From positions 1 through 12,124 of the forward strand of contig CAZGKE010000107.1 of assembly GCA_964526035.1 (NCBI GenBank): a DNA stretch of 12,124 nt. Reading direction: 5' to 3'. The translations under genes and the position numbers were made by a program. The notes below the pieces were generated by a model. The model searched no databases and was not told the DNA's origin. It saw only the letters and a list, made by a program, of their open reading frames with translations. Origin of the DNA: DAOMOD01 sp964526035 (GTDB lineage Bacteria > Pseudomonadota > Gammaproteobacteria > Xanthomonadales > BPKI01). Below are positions 1 through 6,711 of this stretch, in pieces (within the stretch, counting starts at the first letter, position 1; each line of letters opens with the position of its first letter).

Positions 1-264
1 CTCGACGAGACCGACTCCGGGCTCGACATCGATGCGCTGAAGACGGTGGCGGAGGGCGTCAATGCGCTGCGCTCGCCCGAGCGCGCCTTCATCGTGATCA
101 CCCACTACCAGCGGCTGCTCGACCACATCGTGCCCGACTTCGTGCACGTGCTCGCCGACGGGCGCATCGTCGAATCCGGTGACAAGGACCTGGCCTTGCG
201 CCTTGAAAAGGAAGGCTACGCCTGGCTCGCCGAGCGCCGCCGCGCGAGCGAGGCCCTGGCATGA
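1..264 (+). CDS. sufC: SufC, Fe-S cluster assembly ATPase, C-terminal part
   Basis: This is the last 87 codons of the ABC-type ATPase of the SUF system, cut by the window edge. SufC binds SufB and SufD in the cytoplasm and powers the SufBC2D scaffold on which Fe-S clusters are built. The visible part opens inside Walker B and the D-loop (LDETDSGLD), and the H-loop histidine follows in VITHYQRLL. The C-terminus has the usual SufC look (HVLADGRIVESGDKDLA). The reading frame is open from base 1, so the GTG at 46 is an internal codon and not the start. The stop overlaps the sufD start as ATGA, so the two genes should be translationally coupled. The identity is firm because of the sufD and sufS neighbours. 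Confidence 0.95.
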   Translation, partial: LDETDSGLDIDALKTVAEGVNALRSPERAFIVITHYQRLLDHIVPDFVHVLADGRIVESGDKDLALRLEKEGYAWLAERRRASEALA

Positions 265-1556
265 GCGAAGGGTTCGTCCATTCGCTGCTCGACGATTTCA
301 AGCGCGTCGAGGCGGGACTCCCCGGCGCCGCCCATCCGTGGCTGCAGCAGGCGCGACGCGACAACCTGGAAGCCTTCGCCAAGAGTGGCCTGCCGACTTC
401 GCGCCACGAGCTGTGGAAATACACGGTGCTGCGCGCCCTGGAAAAGCGCAGCTTCGCGCTGCCGCGTCCGGCGCCGGCGCCCGTCGATCTCGACGTCGAG
501 CTGGCCGGCATCGACGGCCCGCGACTGGTGTTCGTCAACGGGCTGTTCGAACCTGCGCTTTCGAAGCTGGATGCGCTTCCCGAGGGACTGTCGTTGCGTT
601 CTCTGGGCACGGCCCTGTCGGGCGAAGCCGAGCCGCTGCGCTTCCAGCTTGCCCGCCTGTTTGGCGACAGCGACGCCGGTTTCGTGCGCCTCAATGCCGC
701 GTGTGCGGCGGACGGCGTACTGCTGCGTGTGGCCGCGGGCGTGCGTATCGAAGAGCCGTTGCACCTGGTGTTCGCCGGCGCTCCGGCCGAGGTGGACCTG
801 GCCTGGCATCTGCGCAATCTGATCGAACTCGAGGCGGGCGCGCAAGTCGCGCTGGTCGAACACTGGCTGGATGCGGGCGCGACTGCGCATCTCGGCAACC
901 TTATGTCGCAGGTCAACCTGGGCGAGGGATCCAGGCTTGCATGGACGCGCCTGCAGACATCCGGACCGGCCAGCTTCTGTGTGGCCCGCAGCGAAGTGTC
1001 GCTCGCTGAAGGTGCGGTTCTCGACTACACGGGCCTCGATCTCGGTGCCGACCTGTCGCGTCACGATCTGCTGGTGGCGCTGAACGGACCGGGCGCACGC
1101 TTCATCGCCGCCGGCGCGTTCCTCGTCGCCGAGCGTCAGCACGCCGACACCCGCCTGGATATCCGCCATGAAGCGGCCGGGACCGCCTGCCAGGTGCGCT
1201 GGAAGGGCGTGGCGGCCGGTCGCGCGCGCGGCGTATTCAACGGCGCCATCTACGTGGCGCCTGGCGCCGACGGCACCGACGCGCAACTGTCCAGCCGCAA
1301 CCTGCTGTTGTCGTCCAGTGCCGAGATCGACACCCGTCCTGTGCTGGAAATCCACGCCGACGATGTCACCGCGGCACACGGTGCGACGGTGGGTCAGATT
1401 GACCAGCAGGCCTTGTTCTATATGCGCACTCGCGGCATTCCCGACGTCGAGGCGCGCGCCATGCTGACCCTGGCATTTGTGCAGGAGATTGTCGACGCGG
1501 TACACCCGCAGGCGCTTCGCGACGCGCTCGCCGGGATGCTGGCAGCCAGGCTCTGA
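261..1556 (+). CDS. sufD: SufD, Fe-S cluster assembly scaffold subunit
   Basis: This gene encodes a 431-residue SufD, close to the E. coli length of about 423. SufD pairs with SufB and the SufC ATPase to form the cytoplasmic scaffold that assembles Fe-S clusters from SufS-derived sulfur. The N-terminus is helical, with the family-typical tract TSRHELWKYT near residues 47-56. The long middle is the beta-helix core. The C-terminus carries HGATVGQID and then RTRGIPDVEARAML, the most conserved part of the SufB/D family. His373 in that block corresponds by position to the SufD histidine implicated at the SufB-SufD cluster site in E. coli. The ATG overlaps the sufC stop by four bases, which fixes the start. 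The gene is intact. Confidence 0.95.
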   Translation: MSEGFVHSLLDDFKRVEAGLPGAAHPWLQQARRDNLEAFAKSGLPTSRHELWKYTVLRALEKRSFALPRPAPAPVDLDVELAGIDGPRLVFVNGLFEPALSKLDALPEGLSLRSLGTALSGEAEPLRFQLARLFGDSDAGFVRLNAACAADGVLLRVAAGVRIEEPLHLVFAGAPAEVDLAWHLRNLIELEAGAQVALVEHWLDAGATAHLGNLMSQVNLGEGSRLAWTRLQTSGPASFCVARSEVSLAEGAVLDYTGLDLGADLSRHDLLVALNGPGARFIAAGAFLVAERQHADTRLDIRHEAAGTACQVRWKGVAAGRARGVFNGAIYVAPGADGTDAQLSSRNLLLSSSAEIDTRPVLEIHADDVTAAHGATVGQIDQQALFYMRTRGIPDVEARAMLTLAFVQEIVDAVHPQALRDALAGMLAARL

Positions 1557-1585
1557 CTGAGCGCGAAAGAGGCCGTAACGCCACC

Positions 1586-2836
1586 ATGAACCAGACCGCT
1601 CGCACCCTCGTCAAAGCCGCCTACGATGTCGAGCGCATTCGCGCCGACTTCCCCTGCCTGTCGCGCAGCGTCCACGGCCAGCCGCTGGTCTATCTCGACA
1701 GCGCGGCGAGTGCACAGCGTCCGCTGGCGGTGCTGGAAGCCATGGACGATTTCTATCGCCACCACAACGCCAACGTGCATCGCGGCGTGCACACGCTGAG
1801 CGCCGAGGCCACCGATCTGTTCGAGCAGGCGCGCGATCGCGTGGCGACGTTCGTCAATGCCTGGGACCGACGCGCCGTGATTTTCACCCGCGGCACCACC
1901 GAAGCCATCAACCTGGTGGCACAGGCATGGGCGCGGCCGCGTCTGAAGCCCGGTGATGCGGTGCTGATCACCCGCATGGAGCACCACAGCAACATCGTGC
2001 CGTGGCAGTTGGTCTGCGGGCAGACCGGCGCAACGCTCAAGGTGGCGCCCATCGACAGCGACGGCGCGCTGATCGAGGACGCGCTGATCGAAATGCTGAC
2101 GCCCGACGTGAAGCTGCTGGCGATGACGCACGTGTCCAACGCGCTCGGCACCATCAATCCGGTGCAGCGGCTGGTGGCGGCAGCGCGCGAGCGCGGCATT
2201 GCCACCCTGATCGACGGCTCGCAGGCGACTCCGCACTTCACCGTGGACGTCCAGGCGGTGGGCGCCGACTTCTACGCCATCACCGGCCACAAGATGTTCG
2301 GACCCACCGGCATCGGCGCGCTGATCGCGCGCCCCGAGGTCCTCGATGCGATGGAGCCCTGGCACGGCGGCGGCGAAATGATCAAGGTGGTGCGCTTCGA
2401 AGGCAGCACCTGGGCCGACATTCCCAACCGTTTCGAGGCCGGCACGCCGAACATCGCCGGCGCCATCGGGCTCGGCGCAGCGGCCGAATGGATGCAGTCG
2501 GTCGGATTGGACGCCATCGCCGGCCACGAGGCCGAACTGCTGGCGAACGCCAGGTCAGCGCTTTGCGCGATCCCCGGACTGCGCATCATCGGCACCGCGC
2601 CCGACAAGGTTGCCGTCGTGTCGTTCACCCTTGAAGGAGCGCATCCGCACGACATCGGCACCCTGCTCGATCTCGAGGGCGTGGCGGTACGTACCGGGCA
2701 CCACTGCGCGCAGCCGTTGATGGCGTTCTTCGACGTGGCAGCCACCACCCGCGCATCCTTCGCCTGCTACAACTCGATCGACGACGTCGATCGCCTGGCG
2801 ACGGCGCTGCGCAAGGTACGCGACATCCTGGTGTGA
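1586..2836 (+). CDS. sufS: SufS, group II cysteine desulfurase
   Basis: This 416-residue PLP enzyme removes sulfur from L-cysteine, giving alanine and an enzyme persulfide that feeds the SUF scaffold. The PLP-binding lysine is Lys236 in ITGHKMFGPTG. His133/134 in MEHHSNIVPWQ include the residue expected to stack on the cofactor. The catalytic cysteine is Cys374 in RTGHHCAQPLM, the short-loop form typical of group II SufS. All key residues are present and the length fits the family (about 406 in E. coli). It starts 29 bases after sufD; a purine-rich AAAGAGG at 1566-1572 is a weak, rather distant ribosome binding site. It ends the plus-strand suf run here. A SufU-like partner lies about 2.2 kb downstream, beyond two opposing genes. 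Confidence 0.96.
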   Translation: MNQTARTLVKAAYDVERIRADFPCLSRSVHGQPLVYLDSAASAQRPLAVLEAMDDFYRHHNANVHRGVHTLSAEATDLFEQARDRVATFVNAWDRRAVIFTRGTTEAINLVAQAWARPRLKPGDAVLITRMEHHSNIVPWQLVCGQTGATLKVAPIDSDGALIEDALIEMLTPDVKLLAMTHVSNALGTINPVQRLVAAARERGIATLIDGSQATPHFTVDVQAVGADFYAITGHKMFGPTGIGALIARPEVLDAMEPWHGGGEMIKVVRFEGSTWADIPNRFEAGTPNIAGAIGLGAAAEWMQSVGLDAIAGHEAELLANARSALCAIPGLRIIGTAPDKVAVVSFTLEGAHPHDIGTLLDLEGVAVRTGHHCAQPLMAFFDVAATTRASFACYNSIDDVDRLATALRKVRDILV

Positions 2837-2847
2837 GGCCGCGCACG

Positions 2848-2883
2848 TGAGCGTTGATTCGAACGCCTCATGGAAACCGTTTT
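2848..2883 (+). terminator. Weak hairpin between convergent sufS and GGDEF genes
   Basis: TGAGCGTT and AACG-C-CTCA (2848-2870) can form an eight-pair stem with one bulged C and a six-base loop. TTTT follows at 2880-2883, about nine bases further on. The location between two converging genes suits transcription termination. The T run is short and displaced, so this is only a candidate. Confidence 0.25.
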
Positions 2884-2892
2884 GCTGCGTTG

Positions 2893-4101
2893 CTATTCGT
2901 TGGCCGCGCGCAGCATTGGAACGACAGTCTGGCGCCGCGCGCCAGCGCGCACGGCGCCGCCCGTGGCTCCCTGAGGGTCGTTCGGGTCGCCAGGCGATTC
3001 CTCAGCCCAGATCACCCGGTTGCGGCCCGCGCCTTTGGCGCGATACAGCGCCGCGTCGGCACGGCGCAGCATCTGCGTCGCGGTCTCGCCAGGCGCATGG
3101 ACCGCCACGCCAAGCGACGCCGAGATGCGCTCTCCCAGGGGAAGTTCGGAGATGATGTGCGATGCAATGCGGGCGCGCACGCGGTCTGCCATGAGCATCG
3201 CACCTGCCCTGGTCGTCGCGGGCAGGATCAGGAGGAACTCCTCCCCGCCGAAACGGCCGACGAAATCGCCACGGCGCAGTGAGGCCTGCAGAATGCCGGC
3301 CAATTGCTGCAGCGTCGCGTCGCCGGTGTCGTGTCCGTAGATGTCATTGATATGTTTGAAATGATCCACATCGAGCAGGCATACGGCGAGAGGACGTTCC
3401 CCTGCATGACGACGATTCGACCGCGCGACTTCCACGTCCAATCGCTCAACCAGGGCGCCGCGATTGGGCAGACCGGTCAGGGCGTCGTGAGTCGCCAGGA
3501 TCCGCAGATCGGCCATCGCCGCGCTCAGTGCCTTGTTGCGCTCCTGCAGCGATCGTCTCAAGCTGCCGACGTAGCTCGAAGTGTAGGCTGTCAGGGCAAG
3601 CACCGCGGCATAGGCGAGTGCAACGATGACTTCTGCCGACAGGTTCAGGCGTTCCGGTGCCCGGATCTGGATCGCGGCCAGCAACAGCAGGTAGGCGCTG
3701 AATGCGACGCTTGCGAGGATGACAAGACGGCGAAGATCAAGGCGGAACATTCCGAAGGTCATGCCGAGAACGGCCACCAGTAGGAATGCGCCACGCACCT
3801 GGCTGTTGGTGACGAAGTACATGATGTAGATCGCGGGCCACAGCGAGTTGACGAACTGCATCATCGACATGCTCGGGTCGCGCAGCCGCAGGTTCAGGTC
3901 GCTGCGGATCATGCCGACGTAGAACGCGTTCAGAAGCACGACGGCGACGACGTAGTGCAGCGCCCGGTCGCCGGCCAGCAAGCCGGCGAAGTAGCTGCCA
4001 AGCACGATCAGCATCGAGCACAGGTAGAGACCCGAGGCCATCAGAAGGCGCTGCAGGCGGATCTTCTGGGCCTGAGCGATGGGGCAAGGCGTAGCTGTCA
4101 T
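2893..4101 (-). CDS. Membrane-anchored diguanylate cyclase (GGDEF)
   Basis: This protein should make the second messenger c-di-GMP from two GTP at the inner membrane. With the start at 4101 it has 402 residues. Six hydrophobic helices lie roughly at 21-43, 47-65, 80-97, 104-119, 125-146 and 156-175, a MASE-like sensory region of a kind I cannot name. A short linker leads to a GGDEF domain with THDALTGLPNR near its start and an intact active loop GGEEF at 285-289. RRGD at 276-279, five residues before the loop, matches the RxxD inhibitory site, so feedback inhibition is expected. The ATG at 4101 is preferred because AAGGGGG lies just upstream; an in-frame ATG at 4158 would add 19 unconvincing residues. 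It follows the ODP-like gene on the same strand and is probably co-transcribed. No EAL domain is present. Confidence 0.93.
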   Translation of the reverse strand: MTATPCPIAQAQKIRLQRLLMASGLYLCSMLIVLGSYFAGLLAGDRALHYVVAVVLLNAFYVGMIRSDLNLRLRDPSMSMMQFVNSLWPAIYIMYFVTNSQVRGAFLLVAVLGMTFGMFRLDLRRLVILASVAFSAYLLLLAAIQIRAPERLNLSAEVIVALAYAAVLALTAYTSSYVGSLRRSLQERNKALSAAMADLRILATHDALTGLPNRGALVERLDVEVARSNRRHAGERPLAVCLLDVDHFKHINDIYGHDTGDATLQQLAGILQASLRRGDFVGRFGGEEFLLILPATTRAGAMLMADRVRARIASHIISELPLGERISASLGVAVHAPGETATQMLRRADAALYRAKGAGRNRVIWAEESPGDPNDPQGATGGAVRAGARRQTVVPMLRAANE

Positions 4102-4214
4102 ATGGCCCCCTTCTGTTGGGTCAACCTGGAGTGGGAGGATCTCCGGGTCGACGATCATGAAGTTCCCGACTGCAGCCGAGGCGCGTCAGGGTCGTGGTGT
4201 CGTCGCCGCGCGGC

Positions 4215-4952
4215 TCAAGCCGCCTGGACCATCCGCGAACCGGCCGACTCCAGCCAGTCGAGGAAACGACCGACCGTTTGCTTGCCGATCATCGGGGCGC
4301 CGCTGTTTGGCATGATCATGTGCGGGCGAAGGTCGCGGGCGATCAGCGCCCACTCGCGGCAGCCGCGGGTGTCCGTGAGGTATGCCGGTTGCCGCGACGC
4401 GAGCAAAGGCAGCAGTGCGTCGAAGTTTTCGCAGAACGCCGATTGGTCGAGCTCGGTGGCGCCGACGTCGCCGGAGAACAGGATGCGGCTGACCGGGTCG
4501 AAGATGGCGGGCTGACCGACCGACTGTGCCGGCAGCGCCGGCAACACGCGCAGTTCACTCTTGCCCAGCTGCACTCGCCCACCGCGCTGGCCCAGCAGCA
4601 GGAAGCGGCGTTTGCGTCGCGACTCGGTGCGTGGGTCACAGTCGCCGGAGCTCAGCCTGATCCATTCGCGAGAGGTGACGATACGGGTGTCCGTCCCGGT
4701 CAACCATCGTTCGAGGCGGGGAATGGCGTTGGGATCGTCATGGGCGGAGAAGACGTAGCTCAGCTCGCCCAGTGGCGCGTGGCGCGATACCGCCATCGCC
4801 AGGGGGCCAAACGCCAGCTGTCCTGCCGGATCGATCACCGCGGTGGCATCACCGTGGCGGATCAGCGCGCGGCGGCGCGTCGTCTGATGGCTGTCGTCGC
4901 CACTGAAGATGACGCACTGGTGCTCGGCGGTCTGGAAAAGGATGGTGTCCAT
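4215..4952 (-). CDS. ODP/flavodiiron-like MBL-fold protein, degenerate metal site
   Basis: This 245-residue protein resembles the metallo-beta-lactamase domain of flavodiiron proteins and the related oxygen-binding diiron proteins (ODP). The clearest signatures are FDPVSRILFSGDVGATEL (151-168) and a final block PNSGAPMIG (215-223) followed by FLDWLESAG. The usual ligand motifs are altered. HDDPN (71-75) keeps His71 and Asp73 but has Asn75 where Asp is usual. Gln143 sits 19 residues before Asp162, where the family has His. Ser217 replaces the His of PQHG. The protein may therefore bind metal poorly, or bind something else. The ATG at 4952 has GGAGAG upstream; an in-frame ATG at 5015 would add 21 atypical residues. 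It has no rubredoxin or flavodoxin domain. It lies directly upstream of the diguanylate cyclase gene on the same strand. Confidence 0.8.
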   Translation of the reverse strand: MDTILFQTAEHQCVIFSGDDSHQTTRRRALIRHGDATAVIDPAGQLAFGPLAMAVSRHAPLGELSYVFSAHDDPNAIPRLERWLTGTDTRIVTSREWIRLSSGDCDPRTESRRKRRFLLLGQRGGRVQLGKSELRVLPALPAQSVGQPAIFDPVSRILFSGDVGATELDQSAFCENFDALLPLLASRQPAYLTDTRGCREWALIARDLRPHMIMPNSGAPMIGKQTVGRFLDWLESAGSRMVQAA

Positions 4953-5025
4953 GGCGCTCTCCGTTTGTATGGTGGCGATCATCCGCATCGTCGGCCTGCC
5001 GGAGCGTGACCGCATTCACGCTTAC

Positions 5026-5049
5026 ACACCTGTGTCGAAATCGTCACAC
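5026..5049. promoter_or_regulatory. Short inverted repeats in divergent promoter region
   Basis: The gap between the ODP-like gene (minus) and the sufU-like gene (plus) holds ACAC-CT-GTGT at 5026-5035. The overlapping GTGTCGA-AA-TCG-T-CACAC also pairs with one extra base. These could be an operator serving one or both divergent genes. No FNR, IscR or Fur consensus was recognised, so this is a weak candidate. Confidence 0.2.
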
Positions 5050-5088
5050 TTGCGACAACCCGCCCACGCGGACCGATAGAATCCGCGC
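5050..5088 (+). promoter_or_regulatory. Predicted promoter giving a leaderless sufU mRNA
   Basis: TAGAAT at 5077-5082 is a good -10 box and ends only six bases before the ATG at 5089, so transcription would begin at or very near the start codon. No Shine-Dalgarno sequence lies in this interval, which fits a leaderless message. A -35 element is poor: GCGACA at 5052-5057 gives a 19-base spacer and TTGCGA at 5050-5055 gives 21. Confidence 0.45.
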
Positions 5089-5550
5089 ATGCCTCGCACC
5101 GACGACATCATTGCCTTGTATCAGGCCGCGCTTGCCCGCGGACGGGAGGGGCAGGTCGTAGCTGGCCTGTTGGCCGCGCCAAGCCATGCGGCGGACGGCG
5201 ACAATCCGCTGTGCGGGGATCACGTCCGCGTGGAGCTACGCATCGTTGGCGGTCGCATCGTCGAGGCGGGCTTCGCCGGCGACTGCTGCGTGGTCTGCAG
5301 GTCCAGTGCGGAGCTGCTGTGCCAGATGCTGTCCGGGGCCGAAGTCGAGCAGCTTGATGCGTTTGCCGATGCCCTTGGCGGTGTGCTGGCCGGCGCCGAG
5401 GACCCGTCGTCCGAGCCGCGTTTCGCACGTCTCCTGCCGTTGCGCGAGGTGCCGCAACGGCATCGCTGCGCGCTGTTGCCGTGGGCGGCGGCACGTGCCG
5501 CATTGCGCGATGAGCCCACGGTCTCGACAGAAGAGGACGCGCAGTCGTGA
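5089..5550 (+). CDS. sufU: SufU-like NifU/IscU-fold Fe-S assembly protein
   Basis: This 153-residue protein belongs to the SufU/IscU-N family, whose members act as zinc-dependent sulfur acceptors for SufS or as scaffolds. The three expected cysteines and the aspartate are present: Cys42 and Asp44 in NPLCGD, Cys67 in GDCCVVC, and Cys127 in RHRCALLPW. Two further cysteines, Cys66 and Cys70, flank the second ligand and are not usual in Bacillus subtilis-type SufU (GEGCS there). The RxxC end block and the length of about 150 favour SufU over IscU. Its likely partner is SufS at 1586-2836, although the ODP-like/GGDEF pair separates them. The GTGA overlap with the GNAT gene suggests translational coupling. 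Whether it is a sulfurtransferase or a scaffold cannot be told from sequence. Confidence 0.87.
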   Translation: MPRTDDIIALYQAALARGREGQVVAGLLAAPSHAADGDNPLCGDHVRVELRIVGGRIVEAGFAGDCCVVCRSSAELLCQMLSGAEVEQLDAFADALGGVLAGAEDPSSEPRFARLLPLREVPQRHRCALLPWAAARAALRDEPTVSTEEDAQS

Positions 5551-6086
5551 GCGAACTGCAGTTCCGGGCTGCCTCCGAGCAGGACATCGAAGGTGTGGTG
5601 GCACTCACCCAACGCGCTTACCGCGGCGATGCGAGTCGGGCAGGCTGGACCACAGAAGCCGACCTGCTCGATGGCCAGCGCACCGATGGCGACGCGGTGC
5701 GCGAGCTGCTTGCCGACCCGCTTGGCCTGCTGCTGCTGGCGGAAGTCGATGGCGAACTGCTCGCCTGCGCGCATCTTGGTCGTCGCGGCGAAAGCGCATG
5801 GTTCGGCATGTTTGCGGTGCACCCTGAAAGGCAGGCCTCAGGTGTCGGCAGGAGAGTGCTGGCGGAGGCCGAGCGCATAGCTTGCGAACTGTGGCGCTGT
5901 CGGGACATGCGCATGAAGGTCATCGATCTCCGCGAGGCGCTGATCCAGTGGTATCAGCGCCGCGGCTACCATCGCACTGGTGAGCGTGAGCCCTTTCCCT
6001 ATGGCAATCCGCGATTCGGTCTGCCGCGCCGCGACGACCTGCGCTTCGAGACGCTGGTTAAAGCCCTGCCCTTGGACAGACCATAA
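5547..6086 (+). CDS. GNAT-family N-acetyltransferase
   Basis: This 179-residue protein has the acetyl-CoA binding fold of the GNAT superfamily. Motif A is FAVHPERQASGVGRRVL (89-105), in which Q96-A-S-G-V-G-R matches the Q/RxxGxG/A pyrophosphate loop. The later ALIQWYQRRGYHRTGE is the motif B helix and strand. The N-terminal tract GWTTEADLLDGQRTD (33-47) is shared by a subgroup of GNATs whose substrate I do not know. The start is GTG at 5547, overlapping the sufU stop. AGAAGAGGA at 5529-5537 provides a ribosome binding site, so the two genes should be one operon. A role in modifying an Fe-S assembly component is possible but only an inference from position. Its TAA stop lies in the A run belonging to the opposing terminator. 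Confidence 0.88.
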   Translation: MSELQFRAASEQDIEGVVALTQRAYRGDASRAGWTTEADLLDGQRTDGDAVRELLADPLGLLLLAEVDGELLACAHLGRRGESAWFGMFAVHPERQASGVGRRVLAEAERIACELWRCRDMRMKVIDLREALIQWYQRRGYHRTGEREPFPYGNPRFGLPRRDDLRFETLVKALPLDRP

Positions 6087-6119
6087 AAAAGGCCCCCTCC
6101 CAGGGGATGGGAGGGGGCC
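6085..6119 (-). terminator. Strong intrinsic terminator for the comEA-like gene
   Basis: GGCCCCCTCCC (6091-6101) and GGGAGGGGGCC (6109-6119) form a perfect 11-bp stem with a seven-base loop. The A run at 6085-6090 reads as six T on the minus strand just after the hairpin, the classic Rho-independent form. It therefore ends transcription of the minus-strand gene at 6178-6468. No T run follows on the plus strand, so any effect on the GNAT transcript would be weaker. Confidence 0.9.
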
Positions 6120-6177
6120 AAGCATCGCGGCCGGCTTTGGACGTCTGGGGGACGGACTGGCCGCGAATTCTCTGACG

Positions 6178-6468
6178 TCAGCGTTTGGCGACCGGAGCGT
6201 CGGACGCCCCGACGCGGATCACTTCGCGATTCTTTTCGACCGTCGCCAGGCCAATGCCCTTGACGTTGATCAGCTCGTCCGCGCTGCGGAACGGACCATG
6301 CTGCTCGCGGTAGGCAACGATGGCTTCGGCTTTCTTCAGGCCCACGCCGTTCAGGGCAGTGGCGATTTCTGCGGCGCTTGCACTGTTGACATCGACCGGC
6401 TCGCTGGCAAACAGCGAAGTGGACAGGGCCAGGGCAAGCGCGAACAAAAGGGACTTGAGCATCTTCAT
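6178..6468 (-). CDS. ComEA-like exported helix-hairpin-helix DNA-binding protein
   Basis: This 96-residue protein begins with a typical signal peptide (about residues 1-21: basic start, leucine/alanine core, LFA|SEP). The mature part is a single ComEA-type domain with tandem helix-hairpin-helix motifs, LNGVGLKKAEAIVAYR and then INVKGIGLATVEKNREVI. Such small periplasmic proteins in Gram-negative bacteria bind incoming double-stranded DNA during natural transformation, although some have no proven competence role. The domain order and the length of about 100 residues fit that group. AAGGA ten bases before the ATG is the ribosome binding site; an in-frame ATG two codons later is possible. The gene stands alone, with its own terminator downstream and a dyad-rich region upstream. 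No other competence gene is visible nearby. Confidence 0.88.
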   Translation of the reverse strand: MKMLKSLLFALALALSTSLFASEPVDVNSASAAEIATALNGVGLKKAEAIVAYREQHGPFRSADELINVKGIGLATVEKNREVIRVGASDAPVAKR

Positions 6469-6585
6469 GATTTGGGTTTCCTTGCGGTTTGAGTGTTGAA
6501 CTTCCAGGTTCCGGCCGTCATTGGCGCGGTGAGGACAGTCTCCACATCCCGCGCGCCGGCGGCGATAGCCAGGGTCTGAACAATC

Positions 6586-6628
6586 TGTAGGACTTTGCCC
6601 CGTTCCCGTGTAGGACTTTTCCTACACG
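6586..6628. promoter_or_regulatory. Perfect 9-bp dyad plus extra half-site, comEA/M20 divergent region
   Basis: CGTGTAGGA (6607-6615) and TCCTACACG (6620-6628) form a perfect 9-bp inverted repeat around CTTT. The sequence TGTAGGACTTT of the left arm occurs again at 6586-6596, exactly 23 bases upstream and in the same orientation. Three copies of the TGTAGGA core thus lie within 43 bases, about 120 bases before the comEA-like start and 85 before the M20 start. This looks like a binding site for a dimeric regulator with an additional half-site. The rest of the 243-base intergenic stretch (6469-6711) shows no gene. Confidence 0.55.
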
Positions 6629-6711
6629 ACGCGTGCGGCTGGCCGGCAACCTCGCCTGCGGTCGAACGCCGCGCGCGATAAACTGGTGGTCTTTCCGCCA
6701 GGAATCCGAAC

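Noticed and set aside
98..1505. Long minus-strand open frames opposite sufC/sufD, and similar long frames opposite sufS, the M20 gene and the deiminase
   Set aside because: They are mirror frames of high-GC genes. Their translations are rich in Arg, Ala and Gly/Pro without domain motifs, and each overlaps a clearly identified gene.
4102..4158. N-terminal extension of the diguanylate cyclase to an ATG at 4158
   Set aside because: AAGGGGG sits at the right distance from the ATG at 4101, and the 19 extra residues look unlike the start of a membrane protein. Not fully excluded.
4210..4223. GCGGCT-CA-AGCCGC inverted repeat at the end of the ODP-like gene
   Set aside because: Mostly coding sequence with no T run; short GC palindromes are expected by chance at this base composition.
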